A stretch of DNA of 64,000 nucleotides from Leptospira perdikensis (GCF_004769575.1 NZ_RQGA01000001.1:131497-195496); one strand, 5' to 3'; positions 20,131 through 30,119 are shown, numbered from the stretch's first letter. The notes: generated by a model not told the origin, from the sequence alone. Numbers and translations: made by a program.

Positions 20131-20961
20131 TTAAGGGCGTGTGACTAGAGCTGGTAAAGTATCCCAGTGGTAAACAGGACTCGGTTCTCCAGAAAATTTA
20201 TGTTCAATTGATTTTAGGTCTGCAAAATTTTCAAAGAGACTTGCATTTAACGCGCGTATTGTGGATTCCATTGCAAGAATCCTACGTTTGTTGAGGACCT
20301 CTTCTGATTCTTTAGGGCCTGTTTCTGTTCCACCTGTATAATATGTGATGGTGTCCACTGGAGCATTTGTATTCTCTTCTTCTGCGTCGGCATCTGCTTC
20401 ATCCGATTTCGTACGAGGAAGTCTGTATTTTTCCATGACATCTTGTAAAATGGAAACATTCCAATCCACAACAAGTTTACTTCCCTTTTCCACAAACCAG
20501 GTTTGTTTTAAAGCAAACCGAATATCCAAAAGTTTTTTAGGAGAAAACAACTTTCCATCTTTTGCTAAAGCTTCCACAGAATCAAAGTAAGGTGGTGATC
20601 CCACTTCGCCTACAAGCTGGTAAATAAAGGCTCCCGTTTCATCTTGTTTTAATACCTTTCTGTGAATTGGGATTTGTTCCCCTTCTCCATTGGAGATGTA
20701 AATTACGACTGATTCTCTATGGTCAAGAGAGGGATAAGAATACAGTTGGAAGGGAACTAACAATCGAAATGGATTTTGTTCCGCCAAAATAAAGAAACTG
20801 AAAAAAATGAGAAGGGAAAACCAAGAAGCAAACAAAAATATAAAATCACGTGTGAGTTTGGTTTCCCCTGTTCCAATTTTATAAAATCGAAAGATTAGGA
20901 CTCTTATGATTTCTTTCAGGGAACGAAGATATTCTTTAATCTTTTGAAGATGCGTATTCAT
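20131..20961 (-). CDS. Hypothetical single-pass membrane protein
   Basis: A 276-residue protein with a cytoplasmic basic N-terminus, one membrane helix (about 40-60) and a periplasmic domain. The domain begins with SVVIYISNGEGEQIPIHRKVLKQ, a pattern reminiscent of the GerMN domain, but I cannot be sure. An acidic stretch (DEADADAEEENTN) lies near residue 190. The start at 20961 overlaps the amidase stop by 26 bp, so it is probably co-expressed with the amidase and may act in cell-wall remodelling. Upstream in-frame codons to 20988 are less likely. Confidence 0.65.
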   Translation of the reverse strand: MNTHLQKIKEYLRSLKEIIRVLIFRFYKIGTGETKLTRDFIFLFASWFSLLIFFSFFILAEQNPFRLLVPFQLYSYPSLDHRESVVIYISNGEGEQIPIHRKVLKQDETGAFIYQLVGEVGSPPYFDSVEALAKDGKLFSPKKLLDIRFALKQTWFVEKGSKLVVDWNVSILQDVMEKYRLPRTKSDEADADAEEENTNAPVDTITYYTGGTETGPKESEEVLNKRRILAMESTIRALNASLFENFADLKSIEHKFSGEPSPVYHWDTLPALVTRP

Positions 20962-22048
20962 GAATTCCTTTGATGACACTGCGTGCAATTTTCTTTTGGT
21001 AAGTTTTATCCCGCAGTTTCTTACTTTCCTCAGGGTTTGTCAGATACCCCATTTCCACAAGTACCGCAGGCATAAGGCTTCCTCGCAAGACGGAAAAATC
21101 TGCCTTTTTCACCCCACGAGAAGGAATGTCAGGACTTAATCCCTTTTCATACTCTTCCGCCACAGCCGTGGCCAATTTCCGAGACCGCCTTTGGGTGACA
21201 CTGGACAACATCTGGGATTGGATCTGAGAGACAACCGGGTTCTTATGTTTTCCTACATACCGATTTTCTAAAATGGCCGTTTCACGAGCGGCCTCTGTAC
21301 TTGGACTTTGAGAAAGATAATACACTTCAAAACCAGCCGCCTTATCCGATAGAGAAGCATTACAATGAAAACTGAGGAAAATCACATCCCTAGTATCATG
21401 CAACATTTGATTCGCGAGTTTGGAACGGTCTTCTAGTTCCACAAAACTATCATTTTTACGAACCATCTGCACCCGAATTTCCGGATAATACTTTCGTAAG
21501 TACAAATAAGTATAACGAGCCACACCAAGACTCACATCTTTTTCAAAGTTACCTGAAGGATCGGAAGTTCCGGGATCTTTTCCTCCGTGGCCGGCATCTA
21601 TCACAATGGCTTTTACGTTTAGATTTCGTTTCGGCACTGGTTCCTTGGGGATGAGAACCCAAAGTTCAGTTTCTTTGAACTGGTAACGAACATCATACGA
21701 GATGAGGTTGAGTAAAATGGCTTCCACAAGATCCAAAGGAAGGTATACATCCTCATCCTTTTTTAAAATGGCTTTAGGGATTTTATAAATTTTACCATCC
21801 AGTGTATAAAAACTGGATCCGAGGCGGAACTGAAGATTCCCTTGGGGGGTGTAAACTGACCCCACTCTTGTGAATTTTTTTAGTTTGGTGGAGAGTTCTG
21901 GCATTATTGATTTTAAATCAGAAAATGCCACGTAGTTCCCTTTCCCGTAGAGCGGAAGTTTGGCGACCTCAGCAACTACGAGATTCGGAAAAAAACAAAA
22001 ACAAAAGAGAACTAATCTTTTTTGAAGATAGAAAGAATTCGCTGCCAA
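20936..22048 (-). CDS. N-acetylmuramoyl-L-alanine amidase (Amidase_3)
   Basis: Cleaves the bond between MurNAc and the peptide stem in peptidoglycan. A signal peptide (residues about 1-26) is followed by an N-terminal domain and an Amidase_3 domain at about 145-365. Zinc and catalytic residues are visible: His in VIDAGHGGKDPGT, Glu in FVELEDRSKLA, His in FHCNA, and Glu in VLVEMGYLTNPEE. The start is TTG (22048), inside the end of the helicase gene; no ATG is available before the signal peptide. It overlaps the downstream membrane-protein gene. Confidence 0.9.
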   Translation of the reverse strand: MAANSFYLQKRLVLFCFCFFPNLVVAEVAKLPLYGKGNYVAFSDLKSIMPELSTKLKKFTRVGSVYTPQGNLQFRLGSSFYTLDGKIYKIPKAILKKDEDVYLPLDLVEAILLNLISYDVRYQFKETELWVLIPKEPVPKRNLNVKAIVIDAGHGGKDPGTSDPSGNFEKDVSLGVARYTYLYLRKYYPEIRVQMVRKNDSFVELEDRSKLANQMLHDTRDVIFLSFHCNASLSDKAAGFEVYYLSQSPSTEAARETAILENRYVGKHKNPVVSQIQSQMLSSVTQRRSRKLATAVAEEYEKGLSPDIPSRGVKKADFSVLRGSLMPAVLVEMGYLTNPEESKKLRDKTYQKKIARSVIKGIHEYASSKD

Positions 22049-23622
22049 ATCGATTGTTTCTGTTTTTTAGATTTTTTCACTTCGTTGATATCGAAGAGAT
22101 TCCGTCTTGGATCATTCTTTTGGTAATGTTTTCCAGACTGATTTTTTTTGTGTTGCCCTTTGCCTTTTCCGTCTTTGGAATGTTGTCCATGTTTCATTTC
22201 ATGGTGGGTCATTTTAGCAGGATGTTTGTGGTCACCGTCCCCATCGTGATGGTGTGGGTGTGACATCTTCGCAGGTGGATGGTGTTTCTCCCCTTTGCCT
22301 TTTCCCCGTCCGCGATCTCCCGAACGGTTGTCGTTTCGATCACCTGACCTATGTTCGCCGCCTCGGTTGTCCCCGCCACGTCTTGGTTTTCCACCACGAC
22401 CTCCGCGGTCTCCCCTCTCCCTGTCTTGGTATTTCTTTTCACCAGGGATGGCTTCGTCAGCAAATACAGGAGTGAACTCACCCTTAGGAAATTCTAAATG
22501 TTCTTCGCGAATCTCGGCAATAGGAATTTTGGAATTCAGATAACGTTCAATTCGTTCGAGTTCGGTATAGTCTGTTTCGGAACAAAATCCAATGGACATA
22601 CCCTTTCTTCCCGCACGTGCGGTTCTTCCAATCCGGTGCACATAGTTTTCAGCATCTTGAGGTAGATCATAATTATAAACCACATCAATATTTTCGATAT
22701 CGATCCCACGAGAAGCAACATCGGTAGCGATGAGATATTTATACTTTCCTTCTTTAAAATCCCGGAGGAGACGGATTCGTTTTTTCTGGTCAAGTTCGGA
22801 AGAAAGTCCAGTGGCTGTAATTCCAAACTTACGAAGTGTGGACACAATTTTTGGAATGTTCATTTTGTAGTTCGTAAAAATGATTCCAAGACCTTCAATC
22901 TCATTGTGTAACAACGAGTTCACAAGATAAGGAAGTTTTTCTTCCCGACCTAAATGGAGTAAAGACTGGTCGATCCTTTCGGTAATGACTTTTTCTGGAT
23001 TGATATGAACTTCAATCGGATCATTCAAATACTTACTTGCAAGTCGTACTACTTCGTAACTCAAAGTAGCGCTAAAAAGAAGAGATTGTTTTCTGTTTTT
23101 ACATTTGTGAAAGATGTACTTGAGATCTTGGACAAATCCCATATCGAACATTCTGTCCGCTTCATCTAGAATCACCACTTTGATGTTTTCCAAAGAAAGG
23201 CCGTGGTTTTTTACAAAGTCGATGAGACGTCCCGGTGTTGCCACGATGAGACAAGCTTTGTTGCCAAGTGCCTGTTCTTGGGATTTGTAATCGGTCCCAC
23301 CGATGATGGTAGCCACACCGAAGTCAGTGAACTCTAAAAGTTTTTTAGCTTCTTCTGCAATTTGTATGGTAAGTTCTCTTGTTGGTGCAAGGACAAGAGC
23401 ATAAGGTAATGGCTCTTCTTCCGTAGCTGACAAAAGTCTGTGGAGAGTCGGAAGGAGGAAAGCCATAGTTTTTCCAGTTCCGGTTTGAGCAAGACCAGTG
23501 AGATCGTTTCCTTCCATGGCGAAAGGAATGGACTTGGCTTGGATGGGTGTGAGTTCTGTGTAGCCGATTTTATCAAGTGCTTTGGTTAGAGACTCATGAA
23601 AGGGTAATTCGTTAAATTTCAT
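22012..23622 (-). CDS. DEAD-box RNA helicase with basic, His-rich tail
   Basis: ATP-dependent RNA helicase of the RhlE/DeaD group, 536 residues. Motifs in order: Q motif near residue 27, AQTGTGKT (45-52), PTRELTIQ, TPGRLIDF, DEADRMFDMGF, SAT, then in domain two IFTNYK, VASRGIDI and HRIGRTARAG. From about residue 400 the tail is low-complexity, rich in Gly, Arg, His and Lys, and is unusually long; it probably binds RNA. Likely role in rRNA maturation or mRNA decay. It is followed with overlap by the amidase gene, an odd pairing. Confidence 0.93.
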   Translation of the reverse strand: MKFNELPFHESLTKALDKIGYTELTPIQAKSIPFAMEGNDLTGLAQTGTGKTMAFLLPTLHRLLSATEEEPLPYALVLAPTRELTIQIAEEAKKLLEFTDFGVATIIGGTDYKSQEQALGNKACLIVATPGRLIDFVKNHGLSLENIKVVILDEADRMFDMGFVQDLKYIFHKCKNRKQSLLFSATLSYEVVRLASKYLNDPIEVHINPEKVITERIDQSLLHLGREEKLPYLVNSLLHNEIEGLGIIFTNYKMNIPKIVSTLRKFGITATGLSSELDQKKRIRLLRDFKEGKYKYLIATDVASRGIDIENIDVVYNYDLPQDAENYVHRIGRTARAGRKGMSIGFCSETDYTELERIERYLNSKIPIAEIREEHLEFPKGEFTPVFADEAIPGEKKYQDRERGDRGGRGGKPRRGGDNRGGEHRSGDRNDNRSGDRGRGKGKGEKHHPPAKMSHPHHHDGDGDHKHPAKMTHHEMKHGQHSKDGKGKGQHKKNQSGKHYQKNDPRRNLFDINEVKKSKKQKQSIWQRILSIFKKD

Positions 23623-23630
23623 AATGGATT

Positions 23631-24479
23631 TCAGTGTTTTAATTTTCTGGCGATTAGTTCGATGGTATCACCATAGGCAAATTGGTTTGCATACAGTCGA
23701 TACAGCCATTCGGGGAGTTTGCCAAGGAGGCCTAAATCCCGGTAGGAGTGATACGACATAGGTCTAACATAGTTCAGTCCAAAGCCAAGGATTGACAAGA
23801 GTTTTTTCAGGGAGTGAACGGAGTAGTCGAAAAAGTGGTCAGAGGGATGGGTCGAAAACCATTCCTTGGGATTTGTTTGGAAACTCGGGCCAAAACTAGA
23901 AGGAACTGCCAAATAAAGATACCCACCGGGCCGGGTCCAAGAGGCAAGCCGTTTCCAAATCCCTTCGATATCATCGATATGTTCGATCACAAAAAAGGCT
24001 GAGACCAGATCAAATTGATCCTTCCATTCACCCACGCCCACAGACAAAACCGAGGTTTTATCTACATCGAGTCCGAGTGTGGACCTAGCATAATCTACTT
24101 CTTTGGGAGAAAGTTCGAGGCCTTTTGTTTGGTAACCAGAGGTTCTGGCTTCATCCAAAAAAAATCCTGCCGCCGAACCAATTTCCAAAAGTGATTTTTT
24201 AAGTGAGGAATTTGAATTGGGAGTAGAAGTGGAATTTCCTACCTCTCTCTGGCCTTCTGCCAATTTTTTTAAATTCGATAACCGATGTTTGGCCATATTA
24301 CGAAGGTTTGGTTCGTCTTCGTAGTAGGATTTTTTGTATTGGGATTTGTATTCTTCCATAAAGTAACTATCCCCATACTCTCTATGTTTTGCGGGAAGAT
24401 ACCGAAGAACGCCCGTAAGTCGACACTCTTCATAAAACTCAGGAAACTCTTTATGAGGAAAAAATTCAAATAAACTCAA
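23631..24479 (-). CDS. SAM-dependent methyltransferase
   Basis: Class I methyltransferase, 282 residues. The SAM-binding loop reads LLEIGSAAGFFLDEA (motif I, about 95-109), followed by KGLELSPKEVDYA (acidic loop) and FDLVSAFFVIEHIDD (motif IV). N-terminal residues contain a cysteine and several tyrosines, as in methyltransferases acting on sugars or lipids, but the substrate is unknown. The TTG start at 24479 overlaps the TGA of the upstream TPR gene (TTGA), so the two are translationally coupled. Confidence 0.85.
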   Translation of the reverse strand: MSLFEFFPHKEFPEFYEECRLTGVLRYLPAKHREYGDSYFMEEYKSQYKKSYYEDEPNLRNMAKHRLSNLKKLAEGQREVGNSTSTPNSNSSLKKSLLEIGSAAGFFLDEARTSGYQTKGLELSPKEVDYARSTLGLDVDKTSVLSVGVGEWKDQFDLVSAFFVIEHIDDIEGIWKRLASWTRPGGYLYLAVPSSFGPSFQTNPKEWFSTHPSDHFFDYSVHSLKKLLSILGFGLNYVRPMSYHSYRDLGLLGKLPEWLYRLYANQFAYGDTIELIARKLKH

Positions 24480-26578
24480 AAATACATTCTCTTTTTAGAT
24501 TCGAGAGATTTTTCATACTGAGCTCTCGCGGCCCTTTTGTTTTCATAGGCTTCTGTTAGACTTGGGTTGAGATCAATCGCTGTTTGGAAACTAGAAAGGG
24601 CTTTTTTGAATTCCCCATTTTTAAAATAACAAACTCCCAAATAATTATGAGCCTTGGAGGAAATGGTAGGTGTGACATCCGAACGAGTGATGACTGTTAG
24701 TTCTTCGATGGCTTTTTCCCGGTCCACAAGGGAACCGGAATCAATGAGAATTTTGGAAAGGACAAGTCTTGATTCCATATCTTCTGGATCAATATGAGTG
24801 GCACGAAATGCTTCTTCTTTGGCTTTTTTAGAAAGGCCTGAGTTCCCACTATTTGCGTAACTAAGTGCTAGTTTTCTATGAGCGAGTTTGATTTCTTTTG
24901 GATCCTTAGAGTTTTCCAAAACATAAACTAACACCTTTTCGGCGGCAGGATAGTTTTTGGTTTGGATGTAAACATCAGCAAGTTTCAGCCTTGCTTCATA
25001 CAATTCCGGTTTCCAAGCAATGGCTTCTTCGTATTCAGAAGTGGCTTCCGAATAAAATCTATTTTCCAAATAATAATCTGCAATGGCAAGCCTTGACTGT
25101 GTATGGTTCGGATCCAGGGCTTGCGACTTACGAAGGGACTCAATCGCCATGGTAGGTTTTCCAGCATGTAAATACGCGAGTCCTAAGTTGTAATAGGCCG
25201 ATTGATTTTTCGGATTTAAGGAAAGTGCCCCTTCAAAAGCAGTGATGCTCTCTGAATACCGCTCCATCTCATCCAAAATGATTCCGAGATTTACATAAGC
25301 CGTTTCCGAATACGTATCTCCCGGAGTCAGGCGGATGATCCTGCGAAACAAACTCTCTGCTTCAACAAGTTCCCCTTTTTTATAATAAAGCTCGGACAAG
25401 GCGAAAAGTGAATCCACATCACTGGGTTTCAGTAACAAAGCTTTTTTTAAGGCCGTAATGGCCATATTGGTTTGGCCCATAGATAGGAATGCATCCGCAA
25501 TATAACGATACACTTCTGGTTCGTTGGCATTGGAATCGAGGGCTTTTTGGAAGTATTTGGCCGCTTCTTCTGGGACTTTCTTTTTTAAATACACCAAACC
25601 TAGGTTATAGTAGGACTTGGCATCATTTGTTTTCAAACGAATCACTTCACGAAAATAAAACTCTGCCCGGTCATAATCTTCTCTTTGGTAAAATATAGTT
25701 CCTAGGTGGCCGTAAGAAAGAAGAGCGGTTTGGGAATTAGGAGCGGTTTGGACTACCTTTTGGAATTCAGAAATGGCTTCTGCGATATTTCCTTGTTTCA
25801 AATAACTAATAGCTAAGTTATAAGTAAGAGTGACATCTGAGGGCGCAAGTGACTGCCCTTCTTTGTATGCTTCAATGGCACTGGCCGGATCTCCAATCTC
25901 TTGAAATAAATTCCCTTGCAAGAGTGCCACTCGGTAATCATTCGGAGCAATTTCTTTGGCTCTTTCAGCGGCTCGCCTCGCCTCTTCAAATTTCGCTGCA
26001 TGTTTGAAAGCGAGTGATAAATTATAAAAGGCAAAATAGTTTTTGGAATCGTATTGGATGGCTTTTTCCAATCGTTCGATGGCATTGACATAACGACCTG
26101 CCTCATCGTACAACACACCGAGCACAGTAAGTGCGATGGACTTATCTTCATCTGAACCTGGAGAATTCAAAAATTCTTCACAAACATTTCCCACTCGATT
26201 CACATAACGATTGTGATATGCATTAAGACATGCAGCCAGTTTGGGATTTACAGAATCATCGGGAAGATAGGGTTTATCGACAAGAAGGTTCAGGGCCTTT
26301 TTATCTGTGGGTAGGTTCTTTAGGGATTTTGCAATCTCTTCGGGATTTTGTTTTTTTTGTAGATACCACCAATAACCGGCGGTTAAAAATCCGAGGACAA
26401 GTAGAACGAGGAGTGTCCAAAATAAAAAAGATAAAACAGGACGGCTTGGTGTTGTTTCTGATTCGTAAGTTGTTTCTTTTTCTCGACCCAGGTTCCGTAA
26501 GTATGGATCTTCCTGGTAATAACTTGGCTGTGAGGACTGCTCCTCAATGCGAAACCGGTTTTTTTGGATGGGATCCAT
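24476..26578 (-). CDS. Large TPR-repeat membrane protein
   Basis: A 700-residue protein with one membrane helix (about 47-68) after a polar N-terminus, and about 14-15 tetratricopeptide repeats filling residues 110-690. Many repeats carry the W/L-G-Y-A-F-A-P consensus (for example AYYNLGLAYLHAGKPTMAIESLRKS). The repeats should be periplasmic. It probably acts as a scaffold for envelope complexes. It lies between nusB and the methyltransferase on the same strand, 8 bp from nusB. Confidence 0.85.
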   Translation of the reverse strand: MDPIQKNRFRIEEQSSQPSYYQEDPYLRNLGREKETTYESETTPSRPVLSFLFWTLLVLLVLGFLTAGYWWYLQKKQNPEEIAKSLKNLPTDKKALNLLVDKPYLPDDSVNPKLAACLNAYHNRYVNRVGNVCEEFLNSPGSDEDKSIALTVLGVLYDEAGRYVNAIERLEKAIQYDSKNYFAFYNLSLAFKHAAKFEEARRAAERAKEIAPNDYRVALLQGNLFQEIGDPASAIEAYKEGQSLAPSDVTLTYNLAISYLKQGNIAEAISEFQKVVQTAPNSQTALLSYGHLGTIFYQREDYDRAEFYFREVIRLKTNDAKSYYNLGLVYLKKKVPEEAAKYFQKALDSNANEPEVYRYIADAFLSMGQTNMAITALKKALLLKPSDVDSLFALSELYYKKGELVEAESLFRRIIRLTPGDTYSETAYVNLGIILDEMERYSESITAFEGALSLNPKNQSAYYNLGLAYLHAGKPTMAIESLRKSQALDPNHTQSRLAIADYYLENRFYSEATSEYEEAIAWKPELYEARLKLADVYIQTKNYPAAEKVLVYVLENSKDPKEIKLAHRKLALSYANSGNSGLSKKAKEEAFRATHIDPEDMESRLVLSKILIDSGSLVDREKAIEELTVITRSDVTPTISSKAHNYLGVCYFKNGEFKKALSSFQTAIDLNPSLTEAYENKRAARAQYEKSLESKKRMYF

Positions 26579-26586
26579 TTTTTATC

Positions 26587-27009
26587 TTACTGGGGTTTGT
26601 TCGCTACGATCTCCTTCTTATAGAAGGCATCGAGTAGTCCGTTAATAAACTGCGCTGATTCATCCGTTTCAAATTCTTTTGTGAGTTCCACAGCCTCATT
26701 GATGACAACAGGTGCCGCAAGGAAAGGTTCCTTTTGCAAACTCAAAATCGATAAACGTAAAATACAGCGGTTGACCACGGAAATACGCGAAAGTTCCCAA
26801 TTCTCCGAATACTTCTTAATTAGAGTATCGATGCTTTTTCGATTTTCGACCACTCCTTTCACAAGAAAGACAGCATAATCCTTTTCTTCTCTAGTGATTT
26901 TTTTGTCATACCAATCGAATTTCATCGCCCGATCCGGATCCGTTCCGACGAGATCAATTTGGTAGAGGCACATTAAGGCGAGACTTCGCCCGCGGTGTCT
27001 AGAACTCAT
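26587..27009 (-). CDS. nusB: Transcription antitermination factor NusB
   Basis: A 140-residue all-helical protein matching Nus[19 protein letters not shown] at the N-terminus (RNA-binding arginines), [13 protein letters not shown] [15 protein letters not shown], and [29 protein letters not shown] near the C-terminus. NusB with NusE binds boxA in rRNA leaders. Its ATG overlaps the ribH stop (27006-27009), the common bacterial ribH-nusB pairing. Confidence 0.95.
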   Translation of the reverse strand: MSSRHRGRSLALMCLYQIDLVGTDPDRAMKFDWYDKKITREEKDYAVFLVKGVVENRKSIDTLIKKYSENWELSRISVVNRCILRLSILSLQKEPFLAAPVVINEAVELTKEFETDESAQFINGLLDAFYKKEIVANKPQ

Positions 27010-27473
27010 CCGATCTCTTTAAAAAGATTTGCCATTTCAATGGCTGTGGTTGCTGCTTCGTATCCTTTGTTACCCGCTTTGGTGCCGGCTCTTTCAATGG
27101 CTTGTTCGATCGATTCAGTCGTAATGACTCCAAAAATAACAGGAACCGATCCATCGGCGACTGACCCCACTTTGGCGGCTTCCCCAGAAACCAAATCATA
27201 ATGAGAGGTGGCCCCGCGAATCACTGCCCCAAGGCAAACGATGGCAGAGAATTGGTATTTTTTGGACCCAAGGACACGTTTTACGGTTTGAGGGAGTTCG
27301 AAAGCACCAGGAACATAGATCACAGTGACATCACTATCACTAATCCCATGTTGTCTGTAAGCATCTTTTGCCCCTTTCAGTAGAGACTCAGTGATGAATT
27401 CGTTGAACTTTGAAACGATGACACAGTGTTTTTGTCCGTTTCCGATGCGGGTGCCTTCCAGTGTAGCTGTCAT
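27006..27473 (-). CDS. ribH: 6,7-dimethyl-8-ribityllumazine synthase
   Basis: Penultimate enzyme of riboflavin synthesis, joining 5-amino-6-ribitylaminouracil and 3,4-dihydroxy-2-butanone 4-phosphate. Landmarks: [35 protein letters not shown] with the catalytic histidine, and [22 protein letters not shown] (phosphate loop). At 155 residues it has the normal length. It overlaps nusB by ATGA. No FMN riboswitch is visible upstream. Confidence 0.96.
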   Translation of the reverse strand: MTATLEGTRIGNGQKHCVIVSKFNEFITESLLKGAKDAYRQHGISDSDVTVIYVPGAFELPQTVKRVLGSKKYQFSAIVCLGAVIRGATSHYDLVSGEAAKVGSVADGSVPVIFGVITTESIEQAIERAGTKAGNKGYEAATTAIEMANLFKEIG

Positions 27474-27496
27474 GTATCCAAAATCCTAGGGGGGTG

Positions 27497-27649
27497 TTAT
27501 TTCGCAAGACGAATGACAAGGGTAATCTTTCCGTCTGGATTTTCTACCACTTCGAACCCATCTCTTTCGAGTGCTTTTTTGGCTCGGTAGATTGCCAGAT
27601 TCACAACATTGGTTTTCTCTTCAGGTAGCTTTTCTGGTTCCCGGTTCAT
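27497..27649 (-). CDS. Conserved small protein, unknown
   Basis: A 50-residue protein (MNREPEKLPEEKTN...) whose ATG at 27649 is preceded by GAGAGGGG. It ends with a beta-hairpin-like segment GFEVVENPDGKITLVIRLAK. It lies 23 bp upstream of ribH on the same strand and may lead that operon. I do not recognise the family. Confidence 0.6.
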   Translation of the reverse strand: MNREPEKLPEEKTNVVNLAIYRAKKALERDGFEVVENPDGKITLVIRLAK

Positions 27650-27736
27650 AAATCCCCTCTCACCTTTAAAGTTCGGAGTGCACACCATCCAATCTTAAAT
27701 ACCAATGGCTTTACAAGGTAGAATTGTTTTCCTCTT

Positions 27737-28192
27737 ATGTCATATAGGAAGAAAATGAAGAAAAAGAAATCTGTGAAGAAGGCCAAAAAAAGGAAACCGG
27801 TAGTCTATGCCGAGAAGGACTTTATCGTAAAACCTTCCTCTGTCCCCAATATCGGAATGGGACTATTCACCAAACAAACATTATACAAGGGAGATACCGT
27901 TGGTTACTACATGGGTAAAATCATTACTGATGAACAAGCGGAATCAAACAAATACGTAGACTCAAAATACTTACTTTGGATCTGTAAAGACTGGTGGATT
28001 TATGGGGAAGGACGTGAATCCAATTACACCCGTTATATCAATCACTCCTCAAAACCTAACGCGGAACTCATCACATCTGTGCGATGGAAAACAGCTAGGT
28101 TTAAAGTTGTAAAAACCATCCCAGAAGGAACGGAAATTTTCTTTGATTATGGAAAGGACTATTGGGACAACGTCGACTTCAAACCGAAGTGA
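27737..28192 (+). CDS. SET-domain protein
   Basis: A 151-residue single-domain SET protein with a very basic N-terminus (many lysines in the first 22 residues). SET landmarks: [16 protein letters not shown] opening (GMGLFTKQ), [19 protein letters not shown] (the NHS motif of the SAM and lysine pocket) and [13 protein letters not shown]. Bacterial SET proteins can methylate histone-like or ribosomal proteins; the target here is unknown. The start at 27737 is the first ATG, with no strong ribosome-binding site. Confidence 0.88.
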   Translation: MSYRKKMKKKKSVKKAKKRKPVVYAEKDFIVKPSSVPNIGMGLFTKQTLYKGDTVGYYMGKIITDEQAESNKYVDSKYLLWICKDWWIYGEGRESNYTRYINHSSKPNAELITSVRWKTARFKVVKTIPEGTEIFFDYGKDYWDNVDFKPK

Positions 28193-28245
28193 TAGATGAT
28201 AAGGCCAAAGGAAATCTTTGGCTTAAATAACCAAATAAAAACAAC

Positions 28246-28270
28246 TAAAAACGGTCTTTAGAGGAGACCG
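28246..28270 (-). terminator. Intrinsic terminator of small membrane-protein gene
   Basis: On the minus strand CGGTCT pairs with AGACCG (28265-28270 and 28252-28257) and a T5 run follows (28247-28251). The stop codon of the gene (28258-28260) lies in the loop. A separate GCCAAAG/CTTTGGC stem at 28204-28222 follows and may terminate the convergent SET gene. Confidence 0.7.
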
Positions 28271-28464
28271 TGATTCGAGAAAGATGGTTTGGAAGTGGAC
28301 TCACCAGTTTCACTGGCCTCCAAAGCATCCATATAACGGATGACCGAATCATCCATACGGAAGACCCCTTCCGTGTTTTCTTTATGCATCAACCTACAAA
28401 CCAAAAAGTTGGCAGCAAAGAAAAGGAGTGTAAGAACCAAGGGAAAACGATACCTTCGCGACAT
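28258..28464 (-). CDS. Small single-pass membrane protein
   Basis: A 68-residue protein with one N-terminal hydrophobic helix (about 7-24, ending FLVC) and a polar tail. The ATG at 28464 is preceded by GGAGGG at the right spacing, and an intrinsic terminator closes the gene, so it is a real transcription unit. It might be a short lipoprotein or membrane peptide; family unknown. Confidence 0.65.
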   Translation of the reverse strand: MSRRYRFPLVLTLLFFAANFLVCRLMHKENTEGVFRMDDSVIRYMDALEASETGESTSKPSFSNHGLL

Positions 28465-28532
28465 AGAAACCCTCCGATTAGGACAAGCGTCCTACCGGGA
28501 ACTCCCTAGGCAAGAAATTTACGAAAAGAATT

Positions 28533-30119
28533 CTAATAGAAATCTTCGATTCGGATGTCAGGGAACGCATTGTTCTCCGCCTCCGCCGCCAAAAGAACCC
28601 CTTCGTCCAGATTTCCTGTGAGCATTGCCTCTAAAGCTAAAAAGAGATTCGTGTGCACATTGGTACGCCGAACCGCATAATCCACCATAGTTCCTGTCTT
28701 CATAATGAAGGCCCAATCACTACTTTGTAAGAGGAGGAGTTCCCTTCCCATTTGTTTTAAAATCCGTTTTTGTAGTTCGGTTCCTGACCCAAATTCATGC
28801 GCCCTTTTGTGCATTCGGATGCTCATTCCGTGGATGAGAGGGTAAATCCAATCATTGGTTGGGTTTAGCCATACCTCTCCATATCCATTTTCTCCCCAAC
28901 TACTCATCTTCATCTCCACTGACTGGACACGAGGAAGAGAACGTGCCGCCTCCATAGGATGAGAGAGTTTGATTGTGTTTTGATTGAAGTGGATTTTTTT
29001 AAATAAAAATTCAATAAACTGTGGGCCTTCATACCACCAGTGACCATACAACTCGGCATCATAAGGTGAAACAATTACCGCCTGCTGTTTGTTAGCTTCG
29101 TATAACACTTCTGCTTGGTGGATGCGGTTTCGTAAAAAATCTTCCGCATGATTTCCGGCCGCTTCCATCGCCCAGTCCGGATGGTAATACCCTTTGTCCG
29201 AAGTTTTGCCGGTGATCCGAAAGTATTTGATACCTGTATTGATTCGCACCCCATTCGAATCTAAATAAGGAGAGATTTCTTCCCAAGGAAGGTCATGGCC
29301 AATGTCTCTATAGTATTCCCTATATCGAAAATCTCCCGGATACCCATCGATGGAGCTCCAAACTTGTTTGCTACTTTCGGGATCACGACCAAAAGCAAAA
29401 ACGCCATGACCCACTTCCACCGGCGCATACACACCAAACTTTGGTCTTGGATTTCCATGTGTGATTCCATGGGTGTCGACAAAGAAATAACGAAAACCCT
29501 CTCGGTCGAGTTCCTCTTCTAATTTTTGTGTGTATCCACATTCCGAAAGCCAAATTCCTTTCGGATCTCGCCCCCAAATGCGTCGAAAAGTCCTTCTTCC
29601 ATTTTTCAATTGGGAACGAAAGATTGAACTTTCCGAATCATAAAAAGGAAGGAAGGCATGTGTCGCAGGACTTGTCATCGCTTCCAATTCCCCTGACTCC
29701 ACAAAAGGTAAAAACAGTTTGGTTAAGTCACCACCCTCTTCTTCAAAGATAGACTCAGTATCTAAAAAATGTTCTAAGTATCTTTTCGAAAGAAAATTTA
29801 AATGGGGATCTTTTACAGTGCGTTTGGTCTCCTGTTTTGCTAGTGTGATGAGATTTTTTAAATAATTACGAAACCTATTTTGTAAATAAGGATCCGTTAA
29901 CATCAAAGAAAGTGTCGGAGTGAAAGACATGGTGATCCGGAAAGGAACCGATTCTTTTTTTAGATTCCGAAACACTCGGATGAGAGGGATATAGGTTTCA
30001 AGAATGGCTTCGTTTAGCCAATTTTCTTCAATAAATGGATTGTTATACCCAGGGTGTCTAACAAATGGTAGGTGGGCATGTAAAACAAATACCAAATGCC
30101 CTTTGATTAAATGATGCAT
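28533..30119 (-). CDS. GH57 1,4-alpha-glucan branching enzyme
   Basis: Glycoside hydrolase family 57 branching enzyme that forms alpha-1,6 branches in glycogen-like glucans. The N-terminal barrel starts LVFVLHAHLPFVRHP; the nucleophile is Glu193 in IWLSECGY and the acid/base Asp353 in VSPYDAELYGHWW. The C-terminal DUF1957 helical region includes MSSWGENGYGEVWLN. The start at 30119 (MHHLIKG) overlaps the DUF4912 stop as TAATG, and gives the usual length of about 528 residues. Context with DUF4912 matches other bacteria. Confidence 0.93.
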   Translation of the reverse strand: MHHLIKGHLVFVLHAHLPFVRHPGYNNPFIEENWLNEAILETYIPLIRVFRNLKKESVPFRITMSFTPTLSLMLTDPYLQNRFRNYLKNLITLAKQETKRTVKDPHLNFLSKRYLEHFLDTESIFEEEGGDLTKLFLPFVESGELEAMTSPATHAFLPFYDSESSIFRSQLKNGRRTFRRIWGRDPKGIWLSECGYTQKLEEELDREGFRYFFVDTHGITHGNPRPKFGVYAPVEVGHGVFAFGRDPESSKQVWSSIDGYPGDFRYREYYRDIGHDLPWEEISPYLDSNGVRINTGIKYFRITGKTSDKGYYHPDWAMEAAGNHAEDFLRNRIHQAEVLYEANKQQAVIVSPYDAELYGHWWYEGPQFIEFLFKKIHFNQNTIKLSHPMEAARSLPRVQSVEMKMSSWGENGYGEVWLNPTNDWIYPLIHGMSIRMHKRAHEFGSGTELQKRILKQMGRELLLLQSSDWAFIMKTGTMVDYAVRRTNVHTNLFLALEAMLTGNLDEGVLLAAEAENNAFPDIRIEDFY

